Shown one piece after another: positions 1 through 8,614 of a DNA stretch of 64,000 nt. Origin of the DNA: Pseudarthrobacter sp. L1SW. GTDB taxonomy: Bacteria > Actinomycetota > Actinomycetes > Actinomycetales > Micrococcaceae. Positions within the stretch are counted from its first letter, which is position 1, and every line of letters starts with the position of its first letter. Location: assembly GCF_020809045.1 (NCBI RefSeq), contig NZ_CP078079.1:2976001-3040000 (forward strand), given 5' to 3'. The position numbers were made by a program, and so were the translations under genes. The notes below the pieces were generated by a model. The model made no database searches, was not told the origin of the DNA, and was given only the letters and a program-made list of their open reading frames with translations.

Positions 1-887
1 GCCCCCTCCTGCGCGGCGCCAGCGATCCGTCCTTCAGCGTCCAGGGGAGCGTCATCTGGAATGCCTTTACGACGACGGACGGCCCGGCCACCGTGAGGTT
101 CAGCGCCACTGCCGGCACCAGCCTGGAGCACTGCGTGGACGTCCAGGCCTGGGGTCCGGGTGCCGCGGCAGCGGTTGGGGCAGCGCCGCGGCTCCTGGGT
201 GGAGACGACGACTGGTCCGCATTCGACGAGCCCGCCTTCCACGCCACGCTCCCCGGCATGGTCCGCGAGGCGCGGCGGCGAAGCCAGGGCGTCCGGCTTC
301 CCGCGAGCGGCCGCATGGTGGACCAGCTCGTCCCGATCATCCTGGAACAGAAAGTGACAGTGATCGAGGCCCGCCGGGCCTACCGCTACCTTCTGCACCG
401 CTTCGGATCCCCCGCTCCCTCCGCCGGCGCATTGGCTCCGGGCGCACTGGTGCTGGCACCCACCGCCGCCCAGTGGCTACAGGTCCCCAGCTGGGAGTGG
501 CACAGGGCGGGCGTGGGGCCGCAACGCTCGGCCACCGTCATGCGGGCGCTGCGCTCCGCCGTCGCGCTTGAACGGCTGGCGGCGCTGCCGGCGCTGGAGG
601 CGGCGGAAAAGCTGCAGGTAATTCCGGGGATCGGCGTGTGGACGGCAGCCGAGGTGGTGCAGCGCACGCACGGATGCCCGGACTCGGTCTCGGTGGGCGA
701 CTACCACCTGGCTGCCTACGTGGGGGCCGCGCTGACCGGCAGGCGCACGGATGACGCCGGGATGCTCCGGCTCTTGGAACCGTGGAAGGGGCACCGCCAG
801 CGCGTGGTGCGGATGATCCAGGCCAGCGGCTTCCGCAAACCCACGTTCGGCCCGCGGATGACCATCCAGGACCACCGCCGGCACTGA
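1..887 (+). CDS. AlkA-like DNA-3-methyladenine glycosylase, 5' truncated
   Basis: This is probably a base-excision-repair glycosylase that removes alkylated bases. The reading frame (first full codon at base 3) is open to the window edge, so the N-terminus is missing. The GTG at 93 is unlikely to be the true start because coherent protein precedes it. The C-terminal part carries the helix-hairpin-helix signature IPGIGVWTAAEV followed by SVGDYHL, whose Asp fits the catalytic position of the AlkA/HhH-GPD family. An upstream segment with LVPIILEQKVTV matches the conserved helix of that fold. The lesion specificity cannot be read from the sequence. The gene converges on the acyl-CoA synthetase on the opposite strand. 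Confidence 0.8.
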   Translation, partial: PLLRGASDPSFSVQGSVIWNAFTTTDGPATVRFSATAGTSLEHCVDVQAWGPGAAAAVGAAPRLLGGDDDWSAFDEPAFHATLPGMVREARRRSQGVRLPASGRMVDQLVPIILEQKVTVIEARRAYRYLLHRFGSPAPSAGALAPGALVLAPTAAQWLQVPSWEWHRAGVGPQRSATVMRALRSAVALERLAALPALEAAEKLQVIPGIGVWTAAEVVQRTHGCPDSVSVGDYHLAAYVGAALTGRRTDDAGMLRLLEPWKGHRQRVVRMIQASGFRKPTFGPRMTIQDHRRH

Positions 888-954
888 CATCGCGGGGTCA
901 TTCCTTGCCCGAAGAACCCGAATTATCGGGCGGGAAGTGACCCCGCGTTGCAGT

Positions 955-2670
955 TCAAAGCCCCAGCCGGGCCACCGCTTCCTCCCGCATCTCCACTTTG
1001 CGGACCTTCCCGGACACCGTCATGGGAAAGCTGCTGCGGACGTCAACGTAGCGCGGGATCTTGTAGTGGGCCAGGCGCCCGCGGCAGAAGTCGGCAACGG
1101 CGGAAGCATCCAGCGGTTCCGCCCCCGGTTCCAGGATGATGCAGGCCATCAGTTCCTCGCCGTACTGCGCATCCGGGACACCGATGACCTGCACGTCACG
1201 GATGGACGGGTGGGTGTAGAGGAACTCCTCGATTTCCCGCGGGTAGATGTTCTCTCCGCCCCTGATCACCATGTCCTTGATCCGGCCCTCGATCACCACG
1301 TAGCCCTCCCCGTCCATGCGGGCCAGGTCCCCGGTGTGCATCCAGCCCTCGCCGTCGATGGCCTCGGCGGTTTTGTCCCGCTGGTTCCAGTACCCCTCCA
1401 TCACCGCGTAGCCCCGCGTGCACAGCTCCCCGATCTGCCCGCGCTCCAGCACCTCACCGGAGGCCGGGTCAACGATCTTGCTTTCCAGGTGCGGCATGGT
1501 CCGCCCAACGGTTTCGGTGCGGTGCTGCAGGGTGTCGCCCTGCCGGGTCATGGTGGACACCGGGGACGTTTCCGTCATCCCGTAGCAGATGGCCACGTCC
1601 CGCATGTTCATCTCCGAAATGACCCGGTTCATCACCTCGATGGGGCACAGGGAGCCGGCCATGACCCCGGTGCGCAGGGTTGAGAGGTCGTAGGACGCAA
1701 AATCGGGCAGCGCCAGTTCTGCGATGAACATGGTGGGCACGCCGTACAGGGACGTGCCGCCGAAATCCTGGACAGCCTCAAGGGTGGCGGCCGCGTTGAA
1801 ACCGCGGCTGGGAATGATGGTGGCCGCGCCGTGGCTGAGGGCATTCAGGTTGCCGATCACCATGCCGAAGCAGTGGTAGAACGGCACCGGAACCACCACC
1901 CTGTCGCGCTCCGTGTACCCGAGCAGCTCGCCAATGGAATAACCGTTGTTCAGGATGTTGTGGTGCGTCAGGGTGGCCCCTTTGGGGAAGCCCGTGGTCC
2001 CGGACGTGTACTGCAGGTTGATGGGATCGTGCGGGCCGAGTTCAGCCATGCGGGCCAACAGGTGCGAATGTCCGACGGCGTCCGCCCGCCGAAGCAGCTC
2101 GGCGTACGTCATTTCCGCGTCACTGAGGGGGACGCCGGCGTCGAACCCTTCCCCGCCAGGCCCCTGCCCCTCAGGCCCTTGTCCACCTGGCCCGCCAGGC
2201 GCGGGAAGGAAGACAAGTTCGCGCAGGTCGGGGCACCCGGCGAGCGCACGGCGGGCCATCCCCACGTAGTCGCTGTTCCGGTCCGACGGCGCCGTGACCA
2301 GCATCCGCATGCCGTTCTGCCTGACCACGAATTCCAGCTCATGGCTGCGGTACGCCGGGTTGACGTTCACCAGGATGGCGCCGGCCTTGGCCGTGGCGTA
2401 CTGCAGCAGCGTCCACTCGGCGCAGTTGGGGCTCCAGATCCCCACCCGGTCCCCCTTGGCGATGCCCAGGGCGAGGAGAGCCCGCGCCAGTCGGTCGACG
2501 TCGTCGTTCATCTTTGTGTAGCTCCAGCGGCGCGCATCCGCGCCCGGAACAGGCGCAGCCTCAATGAGGGCGTCATGGAAGGGGAACCGCGCCACCACCC
2601 GCTCGAAGTTCCGGCCAATGGTCTCCTCGAGCAGCGGGACGTCAGTGTCCCCGGCTGTGTATGCGCGCAT
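955..2670 (-). CDS. AMP-dependent acyl-CoA synthetase (FadD-like)
   Basis: The 571-residue protein belongs to the ANL superfamily and should activate a fatty or other carboxylic acid to its CoA thioester through an acyl-adenylate. Visible motifs are the P-loop YTSGTTGFPKG (about residues 221-231), CYGMTETSPVS (A5), GWMHTGDLA and RIKDMVIRGGENIYP (A7-A8), and the C-terminal SGKVRK with the catalytic lysine. A Gly/Pro/Gln-rich insertion at about residues 157-176 is unusual and is probably a surface loop. The start is the ATG at 2670. A TAGCGT hexamer (complement at 2677-2682) lies exactly six bases upstream, which fits a leaderless transcript. The substrate is unknown. Confidence 0.88.
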   Translation of the reverse strand: MRAYTAGDTDVPLLEETIGRNFERVVARFPFHDALIEAAPVPGADARRWSYTKMNDDVDRLARALLALGIAKGDRVGIWSPNCAEWTLLQYATAKAGAILVNVNPAYRSHELEFVVRQNGMRMLVTAPSDRNSDYVGMARRALAGCPDLRELVFLPAPGGPGGQGPEGQGPGGEGFDAGVPLSDAEMTYAELLRRADAVGHSHLLARMAELGPHDPINLQYTSGTTGFPKGATLTHHNILNNGYSIGELLGYTERDRVVVPVPFYHCFGMVIGNLNALSHGAATIIPSRGFNAAATLEAVQDFGGTSLYGVPTMFIAELALPDFASYDLSTLRTGVMAGSLCPIEVMNRVISEMNMRDVAICYGMTETSPVSTMTRQGDTLQHRTETVGRTMPHLESKIVDPASGEVLERGQIGELCTRGYAVMEGYWNQRDKTAEAIDGEGWMHTGDLARMDGEGYVVIEGRIKDMVIRGGENIYPREIEEFLYTHPSIRDVQVIGVPDAQYGEELMACIILEPGAEPLDASAVADFCRGRLAHYKIPRYVDVRSSFPMTVSGKVRKVEMREEAVARLGL

Positions 2671-2784
2671 GGTGGCACGCTACCAAGTGGGCCCTGGCAA
2701 TAGAAGCACCGCGCCACCACAACACCCCGGGTGTCCGGCGCAACAGAAGCACCGCCCTCCCCGGCTCCCGGTATTGTGAAATCC

Positions 2785-3063
2785 ATGAGTTCACCCATTG
2801 ACCTGCAGGCAACGTTCATCCCCAACGACGGCGAGTTCCACCGTGTGAAGCTGGCCCTCGAAATAGCCATCGACGAGGTGGTGAACGAACCCGGCTGCAT
2901 CCGCTACGAGCTGACAGAAGCCACCGAAGAAAAGCTGGTCCTGACTGAGCAGTGGGCGTCGGAGGAGGACCTTGCCAAGCATTCCAAGGGCATCGCCGTG
3001 CAGGACCTCAACGAATCCCTGAGCGCGCTGCTGGCGGAACCGGTCAAGCTGGAACGCCTCTAG
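2785..3063 (+). CDS. Antibiotic biosynthesis monooxygenase (ABM) domain protein
   Basis: This is a small, stand-alone ferredoxin-like ABM/YgiN-type protein of 92 residues. The segment CIRYELTEATEEKLVLTEQW followed by a helix beginning SEEDLAKH is typical of the family. Members are dimeric, cofactor-free monooxygenases or stress proteins, and the substrate cannot be predicted. I chose the ATG at 2785 rather than the upstream in-frame codon at 2731. The family core begins right after it, and a TATTGT hexamer at 2772-2777 sits seven bases upstream, suggesting a leaderless mRNA. It is divergent from the acyl-CoA synthetase and ends at a strong palindromic terminator. Confidence 0.75.
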   Translation: MSSPIDLQATFIPNDGEFHRVKLALEIAIDEVVNEPGCIRYELTEATEEKLVLTEQWASEEDLAKHSKGIAVQDLNESLSALLAEPVKLERL

Positions 3064-3087
3064 CCCCTGCACTCCGAGCATTAACGA

Positions 3088-3118
3088 ATGCGGGACCTCC
3101 CAGTGGGAGGTCCCGCAT
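3088..3118. terminator. Bidirectional terminator hairpin
   Basis: There is a perfect 14-bp stem (3088-3101 with 3105-3118) and a 3-base loop. It lies between the convergent ABM gene and trxA and probably stops transcription from both sides. Confidence 0.8.
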
Positions 3119-3150
3119 TTCGAGTTAAGGCATTCAATATAAAGGACGGA

Positions 3151-3576
3151 TCAGGCGTCCGGGATCTGGGTGCCGTCCTGCGGGCCTGCCTGCTTGCCGG
3201 CTGTTGCCGCGGCTTCTTCCCGCTGGCGGGCCACGTGGGCGTGGACTTCCTCCATGTCCAGCGCCTTCACGGCATCCACCACCTGTTCAAGCTGCTGGGC
3301 GTTCAGCGCACCGGGCTGGGAGAACACCAGCACCTTTTCGCGGAAGGCCATCAGGGTGGGGATGGACGAGATGCCTGCCTCGGCGGCGAGCTGCTGCTCC
3401 GCTTCGGTGTCCACCTTGGTGAAGAGGACGTCCGGGTGCTTCTCTGAAACTGCTGAGTACGTGGGGCCGAACTGCTTGCAGGGGCCGCACCATTCCGCCC
3501 AGAAATCCACCAGGACAATGTCGTTGCCTTCGATGGTGGATGCGAACTGTTCACCTGTGATGTCTAGGGTAGCCAT
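3151..3576 (-). CDS. trxA: Thioredoxin
   Basis: This is a cytoplasmic disulfide reductase. It has the thioredoxin fold with the active site WCGPCK at about residues 29-34 and the cis-proline loop SIPTLM. At 141 residues it is longer than the usual 105-110 because of a hydrophilic, Ala/Gln-rich C-terminal tail after about residue 110. I infer that the tail is disordered. The start ATG at 3576 has TACCGT (complement at 3583-3588) exactly six bases upstream and no Shine-Dalgarno sequence, so translation is probably leaderless. Nothing nearby identifies a dedicated partner. Confidence 0.93.
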   Translation of the reverse strand: MATLDITGEQFASTIEGNDIVLVDFWAEWCGPCKQFGPTYSAVSEKHPDVLFTKVDTEAEQQLAAEAGISSIPTLMAFREKVLVFSQPGALNAQQLEQVVDAVKALDMEEVHAHVARQREEAAATAGKQAGPQDGTQIPDA

Positions 3577-3694
3577 GTGTCAACGGTACGCGGGATGCCC
3601 AGGCATGTCCTCCGTGGAGGGCCCTTGTTCGCTCCGCGCGTCATCGGGAATAACGGGCACGGTCCCTATACACGGGGTTTTGGCGCTCAGGCCA

Positions 3695-4243
3695 CTATGC
3701 TTCCCAGCGGTGCGGCGCCGCCGTCCTGCTGCCGGGCAGCGCACTGGACGCCCGCCACTCATGGATCCAGTCGGGAAGGACCAGGTCCACCGGCGGCTCG
3801 CCGAACTCGCGCAGGATCTCCTCCTGGCTCACCGGCCGGCCCTTGGCCACCAGGCGGGTGGCGATGTAGGCACGGGCATACACCTCCCCGTCGGCCACCA
3901 TGCGCTGTTCAAAGAAGATGGCTTTGGCGTCCAGCCCGATGATGCGGGTCTCAATGGTGTAGTGCTGCCACAGCTGGAGGGACTTGCGGAAGGCGATGGT
4001 CTCCGCGGCCACCACCGGCCCCCAGCCCCGGCGGCGCATCCGCTGCCACACGCCGCTGCGGACCATCAGGTCGAACCGGCCCAGGTCCATCAGGGACAGG
4101 TACATGCCGTTGTTGACGTGCATGGCGATATCGATGTCCGTCGGCAGCACCCGCAGCGGGAGCGAGGCGCTGTCCCAGACCGTCAGCGGCGGCCGGCGCG
4201 ACGAGCGGAAGAGCATCAGGAGGGTTCTCAGGAGCAGGTGCAT
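3695..4243 (-). CDS. 4HBT-like acyl-CoA thioesterase (THEM6-like)
   Basis: The 182-residue hot-dog-fold protein has LPTDIDIAMHVNNGMYLSLM near residues 33-52. This is the conserved D-x-x-x-HVNN-x-x-Y/F core of the 4-hydroxybenzoyl-CoA thioesterase-like family. The N-terminus has a short hydrophobic helix (LLLRTLLMLF), as in THEM6-like members. It may hydrolyse acyl-CoA, but the substrate is unknown. TAGCAT (complement at 4250-4255) lies six bases before the start. It is divergent from the K+ channel gene. Confidence 0.75.
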   Translation of the reverse strand: MHLLLRTLLMLFRSSRRPPLTVWDSASLPLRVLPTDIDIAMHVNNGMYLSLMDLGRFDLMVRSGVWQRMRRRGWGPVVAAETIAFRKSLQLWQHYTIETRIIGLDAKAIFFEQRMVADGEVYARAYIATRLVAKGRPVSQEEILREFGEPPVDLVLPDWIHEWRASSALPGSRTAAPHRWEA

Positions 4244-4312
4244 CCCCTTATGCTACCCGCCGGTAACATGCTTGCCGGAGCAGGCGCTGGACCTGACAGT
4301 AGGATTTCCTGC

Positions 4313-5044
4313 ATGACCCAACAACGCTACCGGGACCTTGCGGACTGGCCGCTGACGGTGACTGCCCTCGTTTTCCTGGGGGCGTACGCGTGGCAGGTGA
4401 TCGGCAGGTTGGAAGGCGGCGCCGCCCTCTGGCTCGAAGCTCTTATGTGGGCGACGTGGGGCATCTTTGTGGTGGATTACCTGGCAAACCTGTGGCTTGC
4501 CGGCGATCGCGGCACGTGGTTCATCCGGAACCTGCATGAACTGGTGATTGTGGCCCTGCCGTTCTTCCGGCCGCTGCGCCTCCTCCGCCTGGTGACGCTG
4601 CTGTCCGTGCTGCACAGGACGCTGGGCGACACGCTGCGGGGACGCGTGGTCACCTATGTGGCGGGTTCGGCCACGATGCTGGTGTTCGTTGGGGCCCTGG
4701 CGGTCCTGGACGTGGAGCAGTCGGTGCCGGACGCGAAGATCATTACCTTCGGTGATGCCCCGTGGTGGGCCATGACCACCATCACCACCGTGGGTTACGG
4801 CGACATGTACCCGGTGACGCCGCTCGGCCGCATGGTGGCCGCGGCGCTGATGATGAGCGGCATTGCCGTGCTGGGCGTGGTCACGGCGTCCATTGCGTCC
4901 TGGCTCGTCCAGCGGGTGGAGGACACCGCTGAGGCAGTATCCGAGGCCGAAGAACCGGTCCGCGCCGAAATGGCGGGGCTGGCGGCTGAAATTGCCGCGC
5001 TCCGGCGGGAGATCGCCGAGCTCCAGGAGCGGCGCACGCTGTAG
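4313..5044 (+). CDS. Voltage-gated-like potassium channel
   Basis: The 243-residue protein is a VIC-superfamily K+ channel subunit. It has about six hydrophobic segments, a short Arg-rich S4-like helix (FRPLRLLRLV at about 84-93), a pore helix WWAMTTIT and the selectivity filter TVGYGDM at about 159-165. The tail after about residue 205 is Glu/Ala/Arg-rich and likely forms a coiled coil for tetramerisation. The frame is open far upstream, but that stretch is antisense to other genes. I start at the ATG at 4313, where TAGGAT (4300-4305) sits seven bases upstream. It would sit in the cytoplasmic membrane. Confidence 0.88.
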   Translation: MTQQRYRDLADWPLTVTALVFLGAYAWQVIGRLEGGAALWLEALMWATWGIFVVDYLANLWLAGDRGTWFIRNLHELVIVALPFFRPLRLLRLVTLLSVLHRTLGDTLRGRVVTYVAGSATMLVFVGALAVLDVEQSVPDAKIITFGDAPWWAMTTITTVGYGDMYPVTPLGRMVAAALMMSGIAVLGVVTASIASWLVQRVEDTAEAVSEAEEPVRAEMAGLAAEIAALRREIAELQERRTL

Positions 5045-5398
5045 CCGCCGGCCTCCGGGCAAGTATTGGGTAGCCGCCTCTTGAGTAGTCAGTCCCGGGC
5101 TACCGGGTATCGGGCGCAAATATTCGGGTAATTCCTACTGGTGCTGCCTGCCCTGCGCGTTCCTAGACTCGGGAGTCCTAGGACCTAACACGTGCTGGTG
5201 GGTCCCCCGGGCTGGCTTCCCGGGGTCCTGCCTCCTCACGGAGCCTCCGTATTTTCTGGGTATGCGGTCGCTCCATCACGCGCCTTTTGTGCAGCCCGGC
5301 AACAGCTGGGGGCGGCCGGCGCATATTTCCTGAATCCGTCCTGCGTGCTGGAGCGCACTGCGCCAGCCTGCCATGGACCGAACCCGGATGGGCTACCC
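5045..5398 (+). other. Gene-free leader region upstream of the LysM gene
   Basis: This 354-base stretch has no convincing protein; the open frame from 5192 reads as non-protein-like sequence. TAGACT at 5164-5169 could be a -10 box, giving a transcript leader of roughly 230 bases. The leader is rich in short inverted repeats, for example GTCCTAGGAC at 5175-5184 and CCCGGG segments at 5206-5224. Near the 3' end are CTGAATCCGTC and CCGAACCCG. In actinobacteria such long leaders before secreted LysM or NlpC/P60 genes are often c-di-AMP (ydaO-yuaA) riboswitches. The match here is weak, so this is a hypothesis only. Confidence 0.35.
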
Positions 5399-6367
5399 AT
5401 GAACCAGCCATACCTCTCCACTCCCGAAGGCCCCAGCAGGAGCTTTGCCACCGACGAACCCCGCACCGACCTCACCGCCGTGCGGCCGGCCATCAGCAAC
5501 AGGCTGTGGGCCGGGATGGCCACTGCCGCCGTGGTGGCCGCCGTCGGAGTCGGTGCCTTGGCGGCGCCTCCCGCCCCCCTGAACCAAAGCACGACGGCGA
5601 TCGGCCAGGTTGCCAGTGCGGCATCAGCTGAGGTGCCGAACACCGCAGCGGAGCCTGTTTCCGAGGCAGGAGCACCAGCCCCGGAAGCGGCGGCACCGGA
5701 GTCCGCGGCACCGGCAGAACCGGCGCCTGCTCCTGCTCCCGAACCGGCGCCCGTGCCCGCTCCGGCAGCCGCGCCCGCGGGTGACCCGAACCTCTACACC
5801 GTGGTGCCCGGAGATACTGTCGGGGCCATTGCGGCCAGCCACGGCGTGGACATGAATGCCATGCTCGCCGCCAACGGCCTTGGCCCCTTCAGCATCATTC
5901 TCCCAGGCCAGACTCTGGTGCTGACCGGCCCGCCAGTTGCGGCGCCGGCGCCGGCCTCACCTGCTTCTGCCCCCGCCGCGGCTTCCGTTCCCGCCCCGGC
6001 ACCGGCGGCCGCTCCGGCACCTGTCCCCGCCGCGCCCGCCGTCCGCACCATCTATGTTGCGGGCGCCGGCGGCCAGGGCATGGTGGACGCCTGCATTGGC
6101 CCCATCCACTACACCCCCAACGACGGCTATTCGCTGTTCATTACGGAGCACGATTTCTGCGGCGGCTGGGCACGCTTCTCCGGCATTGGGGTGGGCGAGA
6201 CAGTGAGCATCCCGGGTTATGGAACCTACACGGTCTCGGCCCGGGGACAGGTGCCCAACCCGGGCACCACCAATGATGTCATTGCGGTCTTCGGCGGCTT
6301 CCCCCGGGCCATCCTGCAGACCTGCATCCCCGGCACCAGCCAGATGCTCCTGATAGCACTGAACTGA
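5399..6367 (+). CDS. Secreted LysM-domain cell-wall protein
   Basis: This 322-residue protein is probably exported and peptidoglycan-associated. A hydrophobic segment at about 36-57 follows a charged, Pro-containing N-terminus and could be a signal anchor or a long signal peptide. Ala/Pro-rich linkers at about 75-128 and 180-214 flank a LysM domain at about 131-176 (YTVVPGDTVGAIAASHGV). The C-terminal roughly 95 residues form a separate domain with three cysteines (DACIG, HDFCGGW, QTCIPG) that I cannot name. I place the start at 5399 because the upstream frame is not protein-like, although no strong ribosome site is visible. Confidence 0.8.
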   Translation: MNQPYLSTPEGPSRSFATDEPRTDLTAVRPAISNRLWAGMATAAVVAAVGVGALAAPPAPLNQSTTAIGQVASAASAEVPNTAAEPVSEAGAPAPEAAAPESAAPAEPAPAPAPEPAPVPAPAAAPAGDPNLYTVVPGDTVGAIAASHGVDMNAMLAANGLGPFSIILPGQTLVLTGPPVAAPAPASPASAPAAASVPAPAPAAAPAPVPAAPAVRTIYVAGAGGQGMVDACIGPIHYTPNDGYSLFITEHDFCGGWARFSGIGVGETVSIPGYGTYTVSARGQVPNPGTTNDVIAVFGGFPRAILQTCIPGTSQMLLIALN

Positions 6368-6391
6368 CTGCCATAAGGGTTGCCCGCACAG

Positions 6392-6436
6392 CTTGTCCGC
6401 GGTCCCTGGCCTTCAAGGCAGGGAGCCGCGGACAAG
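6392..6436. terminator. Bidirectional terminator hairpin
   Basis: An 11-bp stem (6392-6402 with 6426-6436) is extended inward by CCCTG/CAGGG (6404-6408 with 6419-6423). It separates the convergent LysM and CBS genes. Confidence 0.75.
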
Positions 6437-6464
6437 GGCATGGACTGCGCCAGGAAATCCCACG

Positions 6465-6896
6465 CTATGCGTTCATCCGTTTGCGCTCAGAGATGTGCTC
6501 CACGAGCTCGCCCACGCGCTGTTCCGAGTAGTTGCGGGCGATGTCCCCCTGGCTGATGATGCCAACCAACTTGTGGTCGGCAATGACAGGGAGCCGGCGG
6601 ACCTGGTGCGTTTCCATCATCTCGATCGCGGCGTCAACGTTAGCGTCGGCGTCGATCCAGTACGGCTTGCCCGAGGCGAGGTCGCGGGCCATCATTTCGC
6701 GCGGGTCGCGTCCGGCGGCCACGCACTTGAGCACGATGTCACGATCCGTGATCATGCCCCTCAACTTGCCGTCGTCGCCGCAGATTGGCAGGGATCCGCA
6801 GTCAAGGTCCAGCATCATCCGGGCAGCATCTGCCAGGGACTGGCTTTCCTTAATACACTGTGCGTCCGTAGTCATGAATTCACGTACGGCACTCAT
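6465..6896 (-). CDS. Two-CBS-domain protein
   Basis: The 143-residue cytoplasmic protein is essentially a Bateman module. CBS1 covers about residues 8-60, ending GKLRGMITDRDIV, and CBS2 covers about 75-128, ending HKLVGIISQGDIA. Such stand-alone proteins bind adenosine nucleotides and act as energy or stress sensors (compare Mycobacterium Hrp1), but the ligand is not known. I choose the ATG at 6896, 26 residues inside the longest frame, because an AAGGAGG ribosome site lies just upstream. Confidence 0.88.
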   Translation of the reverse strand: MSAVREFMTTDAQCIKESQSLADAARMMLDLDCGSLPICGDDGKLRGMITDRDIVLKCVAAGRDPREMMARDLASGKPYWIDADANVDAAIEMMETHQVRRLPVIADHKLVGIISQGDIARNYSEQRVGELVEHISERKRMNA

Positions 6897-7015
6897 TGGT
6901 CCTCCTTCATCGATTGGATATCGACGCAGGGCATCGGGCACATGCGCCGATGCTGCCAGCCTACGCCCGGCCACTGTCCATGTCGACGGCGGTCTGGCAC
7001 GGTTCCGGGACGGCT

Positions 7016-8614
7016 TCAGTCAGCAGATGCCCGGCTTTTTGGGGCCCGGAATGTGAGGTCCAGCTCCCAGTCTTCGGGAGCCGTAGGGCCAAGTTGCCAG
7101 ACGTACTCGTTTTTTAGTTTGGAACCGTCCGATCTGAAGGGGCCGGTGCGCAGCGGATAGAAAGCAATTGTCGGCAGGCTTGCCTCGGGTGATGTAAGGA
7201 TTGCGTTGTTGAAGTCGCCGTTCATGCTCCTCAACCGATCAAGGATGTATGTCCTGTAGGAAGCTGCGTCGAAGGTGCCCTCGTTGGTGGCTTTCGACGT
7301 GAGCTGAAGCGCGATGTGAAGCTGCCGGTTTCCCAAGGCGTCCTCGAAACTGACAAGGCGGTGGTTTTCCACTGCTGAAAGAAGGCTCTGGTCGCTGCTA
7401 AGGACGTCGCGGAGTGCATCCGGTGCCACAACCGCCCCGTTGAAATCGACGGACAGGTCGCTCCTGCCGTAGTGGAAGAGCAGGGGCAGGTCGAGGAACT
7501 GCTGGCGGATGATGTGTTCGAGCCCAAATTCCCGCAGCACGGCGTTGAGTTCACGCACGCGCAGCACATGTCCGCGGTCATGGATGTTGTATCGGATCCG
7601 CGGGTTGACGTTCTCCTTGCGCACGATCGTGACGACGAGTTCGCCTTCCCCGTTCGTTTCGACGAGGTAGTCGTACGGGTTGAACTGGAAGATCATCGGG
7701 AGCACACCGTATTCATCCTGTCGGGTGAGCCGTGCCGACAGTTCCGGGTTGGCCGCGATTGCCTGGCGGAGCTCCACGGTGTAGTCCGTTTCGATGGCTA
7801 TGTTGATCTCCAGGTCGGACGCACCGTAGGAACCGAAGGCACTGTGGGCGTACTTCGTGATGTGTGCCCGCATGTTCTCGCTGATACCCTCGCCGCCAAA
7901 TGCCGCCACGATATCGTAGTCCTCCCACCTGATCCGGTCGTCGTCGAAAAGGGCTTTCAGGAAGGGCGGATAACTAAGGATGATGTAGGTGTAATCAGGC
8001 CCGAACTCCAGCATCGTGGCAATGACCTTGTCCCGGTCCGGGCCGATTGATTTGATCATTGTCACGTCTGTCAGCGAAGTCGTGACGTTCATCCCTGTTG
8101 CCCATGCTCCGAGTGAGAAGCAGTTGAGCACGAACGGCTGCTTCCTCAATGTCTCGGCGGTGCGCGAAAAGCCGACCTGGAGCAGCTGCCTTGTGGCCAG
8201 GCGTTCGTCGAGGCCACGCACCCAGCTGGTTGGAACGCCTGAGCTTCCGGAAGACTCATCGACAACCACGCCGTGGCGCGGCAGCACGCCGTCCACGCTG
8301 CGTGCAGGAATGGTCCAGCGTTTGATGTAGCTGTCCTTGTCCATCTCCGGCAAAGCGGCGAAGGCCTCCGCCACCGTCTTGCCTTTGAGGGAAAGCCGTC
8401 CACCCACGCCGTGTTCGGAGAGGAATTCACCGTAGGCAGGAACACGTTTGGCTGCCATCTCAAAGGTCCGCCAAGCCCTCCAGCGCCCCGCGGTCCAACG
8501 GAAAGGTTCGATGCCCGGCATCAGCAGTATCCGGTGGGTTGAAACCCTTGGCGTAAAAATCCCGACGAACCTGTCCATAAGGAAAACGAAGGCAAAGATG
8601 AGTTTCTTATTCAA
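7016..8614 (-). CDS. Adenylate-forming enzyme of the phenylacetate-CoA ligase/CapK type
   Basis: This 532-residue protein looks like a PaaK/F390-synthetase/CapK-type member of the ANL superfamily. Visible elements are the P-loop ESSGSSGVPTSW, FGSYGASDLEI (A5-like), RYNIHDRG (A7-like, with Asp and Arg), and a C-terminal GSKLKNEYVW that could supply the catalytic lysine. Substrate and acceptor are unknown. The longest frame begins at 8773 but overlaps the upstream gene by 167 bases. A TTG at 8614 with AGGAG seven bases upstream gives an 8-base overlap and translational coupling; the ATG at 8578 has no ribosome site. GC is lower than in neighbouring genes (one sampled 60-base line is 50%). Confidence 0.7.
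   Translation of the reverse strand: MNKKLIFAFVFLMDRFVGIFTPRVSTHRILLMPGIEPFRWTAGRWRAWRTFEMAAKRVPAYGEFLSEHGVGGRLSLKGKTVAEAFAALPEMDKDSYIKRWTIPARSVDGVLPRHGVVVDESSGSSGVPTSWVRGLDERLATRQLLQVGFSRTAETLRKQPFVLNCFSLGAWATGMNVTTSLTDVTMIKSIGPDRDKVIATMLEFGPDYTYIILSYPPFLKALFDDDRIRWEDYDIVAAFGGEGISENMRAHITKYAHSAFGSYGASDLEINIAIETDYTVELRQAIAANPELSARLTRQDEYGVLPMIFQFNPYDYLVETNGEGELVVTIVRKENVNPRIRYNIHDRGHVLRVRELNAVLREFGLEHIIRQQFLDLPLLFHYGRSDLSVDFNGAVVAPDALRDVLSSDQSLLSAVENHRLVSFEDALGNRQLHIALQLTSKATNEGTFDAASYRTYILDRLRSMNGDFNNAILTSPEASLPTIAFYPLRTGPFRSDGSKLKNEYVWQLGPTAPEDWELDLTFRAPKSRASAD

Noticed and set aside
3170..4312. N-terminal extension of the K+ channel ORF
   Set aside because: It runs antisense to trxA and the thioesterase and is not protein-like; the channel starts at 4313.
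5192..5398. N-terminal extension of the LysM protein
   Set aside because: Translation is Cys/Pro-rich, not signal-like, and covers the putative leader.
6393..7160. 255-codon plus-strand ORF
   Set aside because: Antisense to the CBS-domain gene, which has a strong ribosome site and both CBS motifs.
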